This document shows, piece by piece, positions 1 to 4,977 of a stretch of 10,469 bases of DNA. Location: NCBI GenBank assembly GCA_937982495.1, contig CALJLX010000413.1:1-10469 (forward strand). The letters run 5' to 3'. The first letter of the stretch is position 1. Each line of letters starts with the position of its first letter. Position numbers and translations under genes: made by a program. The notes below the pieces were generated by a model. That model ran no database searches, was not told where the DNA came from, and saw only the letters and a list, made by a program, of their open reading frames with translations. Source of the DNA: an uncultured Desulfuromonas sp. Its GTDB lineage: Bacteria > Desulfobacterota > Desulfuromonadia > Desulfuromonadales > Trichloromonadaceae.

Positions 1-1452
1 GGGATGCGCCCCCTGACCGAGGACTTCGCGGCCGTCCTCTTCGAGACGCACGGTACACTCCCCCTGGGCGTCGGTGCCGCCGGTGATGGCGCCGATGGCG
101 AAGTGCAGCAGCCGGGCGTTGCTGCCGGTGAGCTTCTTGATCGCCTTGAAAGTGGCATCCACCGGCCCGTCCCCCAACTGGGCGGCCTTCTTGACCTTGC
201 CGTCCACTTCCATCTCCACCGTGGCGGTCGGCGCGGTGAAGGAGCCGGAAGAAACGCTCATCTGCAGCAACTTGTAGGTTTCGGGGATGCGGATGATTTC
301 GTCCGCGACGATGGCGTCGATATCCTCGTCGAAGATTTCCTTTTTCTGATCGGCCAGGGCCTTGAAGCGAACGAAGGCCTTTTCGATATCCTCCTTGCCC
401 AGATCGTAGCCGAGCTGCTCCAGACGCTGGATGAAGGCATGACGCCCGGAATGCTTGCCGAGGACCAGCTTGTTCTGGTTGAGGCCGATGGACTCGGGGG
501 TCATGATCTCGTAGGTCGATTTCTCCATGAGCACACCGTGCTGATGAATCCCCGCCTCGTGGGCGAAGGCGTTGGCGCCGACAATCGCCTTGTTCGGTTG
601 AACGACGATGCCGGTGATGGTCGAAAGCAGCTTGCTCGCGGCATAGATATGTTCGGTCACCACGTTGGTCTGGAAGGGCAGAATGTCCTGACGGGTGCGC
701 AAGGTCATGACCACCTCTTCGAGGGAGCAGTTGCCGGCCCGCTCGCCGATGCCGTTGATGGTACACTCGACCTGCTCGGCGCCGGCCTGCACCGCCGCCA
801 GGGAGTTGGCCACGGCCAGCCCCAGGTCGTTGTGACAGTGGACGGAAAGCACGGTTTTCTCGATATTTGGAACATTATCCTTAAGATACTTGATGATGTT
901 GAAATATTCCGAGGGGATGGTGTAACCGACGGTGTCGGGGATATTCACCGTCTTGGCGCCGGCATCGATGACCGCTTCGACCACCTTGGCGAGAAAAGGC
1001 AAACGGGTGCGCACCGCATCCTCGGCGGAAAATTCGACGTTGGGGGTGTACCCGGCGGCCCTTTTCACGGCCTTCACCGCCGTTTCGATGACCTGATCCT
1101 CGCTCATCTTCAGCTTGTACTTCATGTGGATGTCGCTGGTGGCGATGAAGGTATGGATGCGCCCCCGCTCCCCGGCATACTTGAGCGCCTCCCAGGCACG
1201 GTCGATATCCATGTTGTTGGCCCGGGAGAGCCCGGCGATCTGCGGCCCCTTGATCGCTTTGGCGACGCGCCGCACCGCCTCGAAATCCCCTTCCGAGGCG
1301 ATGGGGAAACCGGCCTCGATGACATCGACATTCATCTTTTCGAGCAGATGGGCGATGCGCAACTTTTCCTCGATGTTCATGCTGGCGCCGGGAGACTGCT
1401 CGCCGTCGCGCAAGGTGGTGTCGAAAATTATGATCTTCTTGGCTTGACTCAT
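1..1452 (-). CDS. leuA: 2-isopropylmalate synthase, 3' end cut by the left edge
   Basis: Condenses acetyl-CoA with 2-oxoisovalerate to 2-isopropylmalate, the first committed step of leucine synthesis, in the cytoplasm. 484 codons are present with no stop. The N-terminal TIM-barrel has FDTTLRDGEQSPGAS (residues 10-24, metal ligand D11), the HCHNDLG motif (205-211, metal ligands H205 and H207), and NGIGERAGN (233-241), all hallmarks of the LeuA family. From about residue 394 it runs into the LeuA dimer domain, where leucine binds as feedback inhibitor in known homologues. Full-length relatives are about 510 residues, so perhaps 25-30 are missing. The ATG at 1452 follows GGAGG (1458-1462) at a 5-base spacing and gives the standard N-terminus. 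It lies downstream of a leucine T-box leader, and its start overlaps the stop of a possible small ORF. The FDTTLRDG fold is shared with citramalate and homocitrate synthases, but the sequence overall and the leucine T-box favour LeuA. Confidence 0.95.
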   Translation of the reverse strand, partial: MSQAKKIIIFDTTLRDGEQSPGASMNIEEKLRIAHLLEKMNVDVIEAGFPIASEGDFEAVRRVAKAIKGPQIAGLSRANNMDIDRAWEALKYAGERGRIHTFIATSDIHMKYKLKMSEDQVIETAVKAVKRAAGYTPNVEFSAEDAVRTRLPFLAKVVEAVIDAGAKTVNIPDTVGYTIPSEYFNIIKYLKDNVPNIEKTVLSVHCHNDLGLAVANSLAAVQAGAEQVECTINGIGERAGNCSLEEVVMTLRTRQDILPFQTNVVTEHIYAASKLLSTITGIVVQPNKAIVGANAFAHEAGIHQHGVLMEKSTYEIMTPESIGLNQNKLVLGKHSGRHAFIQRLEQLGYDLGKEDIEKAFVRFKALADQKKEIFDEDIDAIVADEIIRIPETYKLLQMSVSSGSFTAPTATVEMEVDGKVKKAAQLGDGPVDATFKAIKKLTGSNARLLHFAIGAITGGTDAQGECTVRLEEDGREVLGQGAHP

Positions 1453-1583
1453 CGTTTCCTCCAGATTAGGTTCCCCGCCCGGTATTCGGTTGGATTCGGG
1501 GGATTCAGGTCGAACTTCTCGAATTTTCCGTCGCGTCCGCAGGCCGACCGTTCAAGGGCCGGCTCGCCCAGGTCCGATTCCAT
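1449..1583 (-). CDS. Possible 44-residue small ORF upstream of leuA
   Basis: An open frame of 44 codons fills most of the 150 bases between the T-box terminator and leuA. It starts ATG at 1583 (MESDLGEPALERS...) and stops with TGA at 1449-1451, sharing the ATGA overlap with the leuA start, which is the arrangement used for translational coupling. A purine-rich AGGGGGTGG stretch lies just upstream of the ATG but is not a clean Shine-Dalgarno sequence. The product would be hydrophilic, with no membrane segment, no signal peptide, and no run of leucine codons, so it does not look like a classical attenuator leader peptide. I do not recognise it. The frame also stays open upstream to 1688, inside the leader RNA, which suggests that chance openness in GC-rich DNA could explain it. 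Confidence 0.2.
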   Translation of the reverse strand: MESDLGEPALERSACGRDGKFEKFDLNPPNPTEYRAGNLIWRKR

Positions 1584-1602
1584 CCGACCACCCCCTTTCG
1601 CT

Positions 1603-1639
1603 AAATAAAAAACTCCCGCCCCAAAAACAGGGGCGAGAG
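1603..1639 (-). terminator. Intrinsic terminator of the leuA T-box
   Basis: On the minus strand CTCTCGCCCC (1639-1630) pairs with GGGGCGGGAG (1622-1613) around a 7-base loop TGTTTTT, giving a 10-bp stem with one G-U pair, followed by TTTTTTATTT (1612-1603). The 5' arm also contains the CCCCT that can pair with AGGG next to the T-box motif, so terminator and antiterminator exclude each other, as expected for this riboswitch class. Confidence 0.92.
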
Positions 1640-1864
1640 CGTGTGCTTCGCGGTACCACCCTGATTCGTTCGCCTGCGCGAAACGCATAGGCGAACCCTC
1701 TTTGTCCTTTTACGCAGGCTCACGTCCCAAGCTAACCGGCTGGCGGCTTCACCTGGGCGACTCCGAGGCGAGTTCGGCGATTTCCGTACCGGCTCGCAGC
1801 GACCGCCGGCTCTCTGCAACGGAATGGAGCGCCTACTACTCCTCATCCACGTCTTTAATCCATG
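1603..1864 (-). promoter_or_regulatory. Leucine T-box riboswitch (tRNA-Leu-sensing leader of leuA)
   Basis: Leader RNA that binds uncharged tRNA-Leu and then prevents termination, raising leuA expression when leucine is short. The T-box itself, GGGTGGTACCGCG, is at 1649-1661. Stem I can be folded by eye: GAGG pairs with CCTC, and above it GGCG pairs with CGCC, then TTCCGT with ACGGAA, with an AGAGAG element near the apex. The specifier loop has AGTAGTA on the 5' side and GAACTCG on the 3' side, placing the codon CTC (Leu) at 1770-1772. A long hairpin at 1668-1696 (GTTCGCC/GGCGAAC) fits Stem III. The TGGT of the T-box would pair with an ACCA 3' end, matching the A discriminator of tRNA-Leu. 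An ATC triplet eight bases upstream of the CTC lies in the helix, so isoleucine is less likely. The ends of the leader are approximate. Confidence 0.93.
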
Positions 1865-1870
1865 TGAGTT

Positions 1871-1902
1871 ACTATAAAACAGGGTCCGCTCCGGGATGTC
1901 AA
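1871..1902 (-). promoter_or_regulatory. Probable sigma-70-type promoter of the leuA T-box transcript
   Basis: A perfect TTGACA -35 (1902-1897) is followed by TTTATA (1878-1873) at 18-base spacing or TATAGT (1876-1871) at 20. Either would start transcription just before the T-box Stem I. The -35 is consensus; the -10 assignment is less certain because of the spacing. Confidence 0.65.
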
Positions 1903-1941
1903 GCCGCTTTCGACGTTAAAGCGAGAAGAAACGGCTTTTTT
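1901..1941 (+). terminator. Terminator-like hairpin in plus orientation, between iscU and leuA leader
   Basis: On the plus strand AAGCCGCTTTC (1901-1911) pairs with GAAACGGCTT (1928-1937), with one bulged base and a 16-base loop, and the T run spans 1936-1941. It has terminator form only for rightward transcription, yet no plus-strand gene lies to its left in this window. Read leftward, the hairpin follows an A-rich run and has no T tract, so it is a poor terminator for iscU. It touches the -35 box of the leuA promoter. The rest of the iscU-leuA spacer (1942-2010) holds only a weak TACCCGA/TCGGGTA inverted repeat (1953-1993). Confidence 0.3.
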
Positions 1942-2010
1942 CAACATCCCCATACCCGATTTGATAAAGCAAAATGTCTTGCCGATTCGGGTACCGGAGG
2001 AGGAGAAACC

Positions 2011-2382
2011 TTACGCGGAATGGGTCTCCTTATAATTCTTGATCGCCTCATGCAAGGCGTCGGCGGCCAGATTGGAACAGTGCATCTTCTGCGCCGGCAA
2101 ACCGTCGAGGGCTTCGGCGACGGCGGCATTGGTCAGTTCCAGGGCTTCGTCGAGAGTTTTGCCGATCGCCATTTCCGTCACCATCGACGAGGTGGCGATG
2201 GCCGCACCGCAGCCGAAGGTCTTGAATTTGATGTCCTTGATGACATTACCCTCGACCTTGAGAAAGATCTTCATGATATCGCCGCAGGAGGCGTTCCCGA
2301 CCTCGCCGACCCCGTCGGCGTTTTCGATTTCCCCGACATTGCGGGGATTGGAAAAATGATCCATCACTTTTTCGGAATACAT
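2011..2382 (-). CDS. iscU: Fe-S cluster assembly scaffold protein IscU (NifU N-terminal-like)
   Basis: A 123-residue scaffold on which IscS delivers sulfur and [2Fe-2S]/[4Fe-4S] clusters form before transfer to apoproteins. The three cluster cysteines are in the expected contexts: C33 (NASCGD, with D35), C58 (FGCGAAIATSS) and C102 (HCSNLA, preceded by H101). LPAQK at 95-99 stands where IscU has its LPPVK chaperone-recognition motif, although no hscA or hscB is visible here. It is the length of a stand-alone IscU, without the C-terminal Nfu domain of full NifU. ATG at 2382 is preceded by GGAG (2393-2390) with an 8-base spacing. It is the last gene of the cysE-iscR-iscS-iscU series, 61 bases after iscS. 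No clear terminator follows. In this group of bacteria it may be named nifU; the isc name is chosen because of the IscR gene and operator. Confidence 0.94.
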   Translation of the reverse strand: MYSEKVMDHFSNPRNVGEIENADGVGEVGNASCGDIMKIFLKVEGNVIKDIKFKTFGCGAAIATSSMVTEMAIGKTLDEALELTNAAVAEALDGLPAQKMHCSNLAADALHEAIKNYKETHSA

Positions 2383-2443
2383 ATAATATCTCCTTTATCG
2401 CGCCCGAGAAAGGGCATAAGCTACTAACAGATAACGTCTTGTT

Positions 2444-3658
2444 TTAGAGCACCTTTCTGATAACCTGACACTCCTTGCAGGAGAGCGGTTCGGCACGGTT
2501 GTACAAGGGGCTCATCTCGCGCAGGCGTTGCACGATAGGGGGCAGAATTTCCAGAACATAATCGACATCTTCTTCGGTGTTATCGATTCCCAGGCTGAAG
2601 CGGGTGCTCGAATGGGCCAGCACCACGTCGACGCACATGGCGCCCATGACATGGGACGGCTCCAGCGACCCCGAGGTGCAGGCCGAACCGGAAGAGGCGG
2701 CGATGCCTTTCATATCGAAGTTGAGCAGCAGCGACTCCCCTTCGATATAAGCAAAACTCACGTTGAGGGTATTGGGCAGGCGCAGGTTGGGGTCGGGATG
2801 ACCATTAAGCTTGATCTCGGGAACCCGTTCCAAAATCCCCTGTTCGAGCCGATCGCGCAGGGCGCGGATGCGGGCGGCCTCGACATGGAGGTGCGCGCCC
2901 GACAGTTCGCAGGCGACACCGAGGCCGACAATCCCGGCGACGTTATGGGTACCGGCCCGACGGTTGCGTTCCTGATGGCCGCCGTGCATGAAGGGAGTCA
3001 GGCGGGTACCGCGGCGAATATAGATCGCTCCCACCCCCTTGGGCGCACCGAGTTTGTGGCCGGAAATGACCAACAGATCGACATTTGCCTTCTGTACGTC
3101 GACGGGAACCTTCCCCACCGCCTGCACCGCGTCGGTATGAAAACGAACCTTGTATTTGCGGGCAATGGCGCCGATTTCCTCGATGGGATAGAGATTGCCC
3201 GTCTCGTTGTTTGCCCACATCACCGAAATCAGGATGGTTTTGTCGGTAATCGCCGCTTCCAGTTCGGCCAGGTTGAGCATGCCGTTGTGATCGACGGGCA
3301 GATAGGTCACCCGCACCCCCTGTTTTTCCAGAGCCTTGCAGGTTTCGAGCACGGCCGGATGCTCCACGGTGGTGGTGATGACGTGATCCCCTTTATCGCG
3401 CAGGGCATCGACCGTCCCTTTCAATGCCATATTGTCACCCTCGCTTCCGCAGGAGACAAAGACGATCTCGGCCGGCGAACAGTTGATCAGCTTCGCTACC
3501 TGCTCACGGGCTTTTTCCACCGCGCCGCTCACCGCCCGCCCGGCCCAATGGACGCTGGAAGGGTTGCCGAACTGCTCACGGTAGAACGGGAGCATGGCGT
3601 CGAGAACTTCGGGGCGAACCGCCGTGGTGGCGTTGTTATCCATATAAATGCGTTTCAC
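2444..3658 (-). CDS. iscS: Cysteine desulfurase IscS (NifS family)
   Basis: Pyridoxal-phosphate enzyme that converts cysteine to alanine and carries the sulfur as a persulfide to IscU. 404 residues from the GTG at 3658, the usual IscS length. Visible motifs: MDNNATT at the N-terminus, the PLP-stacking histidine H100 (VEHPAV), D176 and Q179 (HTDAVQ), the PLP lysine K202 in SGHKLGAPKG, and the catalytic cysteine C327 in SSGSACTSGSLEPSHV, which marks the group I (IscS/NifS) desulfurases rather than SufS. The frame stays open upstream into iscR, but the GTG has a GGAGG at the right distance and gives the family N-terminus, so the longer reading is rejected. An odd point is the C-terminal tail LSCKECQVI, with C394 and C397 forming a CxxC. 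It lies between iscR (59-base gap) and iscU. Confidence 0.95.
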   Translation of the reverse strand: MKRIYMDNNATTAVRPEVLDAMLPFYREQFGNPSSVHWAGRAVSGAVEKAREQVAKLINCSPAEIVFVSCGSEGDNMALKGTVDALRDKGDHVITTTVEHPAVLETCKALEKQGVRVTYLPVDHNGMLNLAELEAAITDKTILISVMWANNETGNLYPIEEIGAIARKYKVRFHTDAVQAVGKVPVDVQKANVDLLVISGHKLGAPKGVGAIYIRRGTRLTPFMHGGHQERNRRAGTHNVAGIVGLGVACELSGAHLHVEAARIRALRDRLEQGILERVPEIKLNGHPDPNLRLPNTLNVSFAYIEGESLLLNFDMKGIAASSGSACTSGSLEPSHVMGAMCVDVVLAHSSTRFSLGIDNTEEDVDYVLEILPPIVQRLREMSPLYNRAEPLSCKECQVIRKVL

Positions 3659-3665
3659 GATCTCT

Positions 3666-3670
3666 CCTCC
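3666..3670 (-). promoter_or_regulatory. Ribosome binding site that decides the iscS GTG start
   Basis: GGAGG on the minus strand, seven bases before the GTG at 3658. No ATG in frame lies between this site and the conserved MDNNATT motif apart from the methionine inside that motif itself, so GTG is the best start. Confidence 0.8.
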
Positions 3671-3717
3671 AGAATCATTCATATCGATCCGGCGCCAGAG
3701 CCAAGCGCCCGGGTTGT

Positions 3718-4161
3718 TTAACGAATGTCGGCCGTTTCCGCCGGCTCGTGCTTGCGCCGCGCTTCCCTGGTAAGATCCTCCAGGGTCATGGAGGCCAGAA
3801 AGCCGCGAATTTTTTCCGCCAGACCCTGCCAGACGCTGTGCGTCACGCACTGGGAACCGCAGGAGCAGCGGCCGTCCTCATCCATACAGGAGACGGGAAC
3901 CAGCGATTCCTCGACACTTTCGATAATCTCATCGACCCGTATGCGCGAAGCGGGCCTGGCGAGAACGTATCCCCCACCGGGGCCGCGCACGCTGTCCACC
4001 AGCCCCCCGCGGCGGAGCCTGACGAACAGCTGCTCCAGGTAGGCCTGGGAAATATCCTCCCGGGTCGAAATATCCTTGAGGCTGACGGGGGCATCCCGAC
4101 CATGGAGATGAAGGCTGACCATGGCGCGCACTGCGTACTGGGCCTTGGTCGACAACCTCAT
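3718..4161 (-). CDS. iscR: Rrf2-family Fe-S-responsive transcription regulator, IscR
   Basis: 147-residue regulator that, in known IscR, carries a [2Fe-2S] cluster and represses the isc operon when clusters are plentiful. The N-terminus MRLSTKAQYAVRAM and the winged-helix segment (about residues 1-70, with QAYLEQLFVRLRRGGLVDSVRGPGGG split between recognition helix and wing) are typical of Rrf2 proteins. The cluster-binding region has C92, C99, C101, C105 and H108 (CVTHSVW), close to the Cx5Cx5CxxH layout of E. coli IscR but with a fourth cysteine. The ATG at 4161 overlaps the cysE stop by four bases, indicating translational coupling. A near-consensus type 1 IscR site lies in the operon promoter, which supports IscR rather than another Rrf2 member such as CymR or NsrR. 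Confidence 0.9.
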   Translation of the reverse strand: MRLSTKAQYAVRAMVSLHLHGRDAPVSLKDISTREDISQAYLEQLFVRLRRGGLVDSVRGPGGGYVLARPASRIRVDEIIESVEESLVPVSCMDEDGRCSCGSQCVTHSVWQGLAEKIRGFLASMTLEDLTREARRKHEPAETADIR

Positions 4162-4844
4162 GGCGCTTTCCCCGCAGGTGGGTCTTCAGCCTTCGCGGAT
4201 TTTTCGGAGGAGAGGCGATTGACCTTCTCTTCAAGGGCACGCAATTGATCGAAGAGACAGGAAATGGCCTTGGCTTCGGGATCCGGCAACCGCCCATGTT
4301 CCAGGTCGGCCCGGCTTTCCGGCTTGCCGCCGTCGGAAAGAACGATCCGCCCCGGCACGCCAACGACGGTGGAATTGGGCGGCACTTCCTTGACCACCAC
4401 CGAATTGGAGCCGATCTTGCTGTTGTCGCCGACGGTGAAGGGGCCGAGAATCTTGGCGCCCGAGCCGACCACGACGTTATTGCCCAGGGTCGGGTGGCGC
4501 TTCTCCTTGGCCCAAGAGGTGCCGCCGAGGGTAACACCGTGATAAAGAGTACAGTTTTCGCCGATCTCCGCCGTTTCGCCGATCACCACCCCCATACCGT
4601 GATCGATGAAGAAGCCCTTGCCGATTTTCGCGCCGGGATGAATTTCTATGCCGGTCAGAAAGCGACTGATGTGGGAAATCAGCCGCCCGACAAAATAGAA
4701 CTTGCGACGCCAGAGGGCGTGAGCCGCGCGGTGCATGAGCACGGCATGGAACCCCGGATAGCAGAAGCAGATTTCCAGTTTGCCGCGCACGGCCGGATCG
4801 CGTTCGAAAACGACTTTGAAATCTTCTTTCAGGGTGGAAAACAC
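4158..4844 (-). CDS. cysE: Serine O-acetyltransferase
   Basis: Transfers acetyl from acetyl-CoA to serine to give O-acetylserine, the acceptor for sulfide in cysteine synthesis. 228 residues with the left-handed beta-helix hexapeptide repeats from about 65 to 168. The catalytic DHG is at 81-83, with H102 in LYHGVTLGG and the SAT signature KRHPTLGNNVVVGSGAKILG running on from there (116-135). It is the short form, like Bacillus CysE, lacking much of the N-terminal helical domain of the 273-residue E. coli enzyme. The tail from about 170 is charged, predicted helical (FDQLRALEEKVNRL), and ends in GKAP. It therefore lacks the C-terminal isoleucine that docks into CysK in well-studied complexes. 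The start is GTG at 4844, with AGGAG (4857-4853) eight bases upstream. It is the first gene of the operon and overlaps iscR by ATGA. Confidence 0.95.
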   Translation of the reverse strand: MFSTLKEDFKVVFERDPAVRGKLEICFCYPGFHAVLMHRAAHALWRRKFYFVGRLISHISRFLTGIEIHPGAKIGKGFFIDHGMGVVIGETAEIGENCTLYHGVTLGGTSWAKEKRHPTLGNNVVVGSGAKILGPFTVGDNSKIGSNSVVVKEVPPNSTVVGVPGRIVLSDGGKPESRADLEHGRLPDPEAKAISCLFDQLRALEEKVNRLSSEKSAKAEDPPAGKAP

Positions 4845-4886
4845 CAGGGGATCTCCTCTCTTGCGGCTTCAGCATGTTTTGATCCA

Positions 4887-4915
4887 CCGATAACATACCT
4901 GATTGAAACTGTCAA
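4887..4915 (-). promoter_or_regulatory. Promoter of the cysE-iscR-iscS-iscU operon
   Basis: Perfect TTGACA -35 (4915-4910), 17-base spacer, then TATCGG -10 (4892-4887) preceded by TGT, an extended -10 element. It predicts a 5' leader of roughly 35 bases before cysE. The -10 alone is weak; the extended TG and consensus -35 compensate. Confidence 0.7.
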
Positions 4916-4919
4916 CTAT
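4895..4919 (-). promoter_or_regulatory. Type 1 IscR operator over the operon promoter
   Basis: The 25-base element reads on the minus strand ATAGTTGAC, then AGTTTCAA, then TCAGGTAT. Compared by hand with the type 1 IscR consensus (ATASYYGAC-TRWWWYAG-TCRRSTAT), 23 of 25 positions agree; the two misses are the T after GAC and the G before TC. It covers the -35 box and most of the spacer, so bound IscR would block RNA polymerase. The operon encodes IscR itself, so negative feedback is the simplest reading. Confidence 0.85.
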
Positions 4920-4977
4920 TTCGACGGGGCTTTTCGCAAGAAAAATGCAGGGGACACGGGATCGATGAAGGAATTTT

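Noticed and set aside
4..1608. Plus-strand open frame of 534 codons
   Set aside because: It lies over leuA and its upstream region on the opposite strand. The minus frame carries clear LeuA motifs, while this one has no recognisable family and GC-rich shadow composition.
1782..1784. ATC in the T-box leader as an isoleucine specifier codon
   Set aside because: It falls by the helix above the specifier loop; the CTC at 1770-1772 sits in the loop after GAA, the normal specifier position, and the gene downstream is leuA.
1953..1993. TACCCGA/TCGGGTA inverted repeat as the iscU terminator
   Set aside because: Seven base pairs around a 27-base loop with no T tract after it.
3691..3710. GGCGC/GCGCC hairpin between iscR and iscS
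   Set aside because: Only five or six base pairs with no T tract, within an operon; likely chance in GC-rich sequence.
2528..3721. Plus-strand open frame of 397 codons
   Set aside because: Antisense shadow of iscS; no motif or ribosome binding site supports it.
3659..3850. N-terminal extension of iscS back into iscR
   Set aside because: The frame is open, but the added 64 residues overlap iscR and resemble no desulfurase. The GTG at 3658 with its GGAGG gives the normal start.
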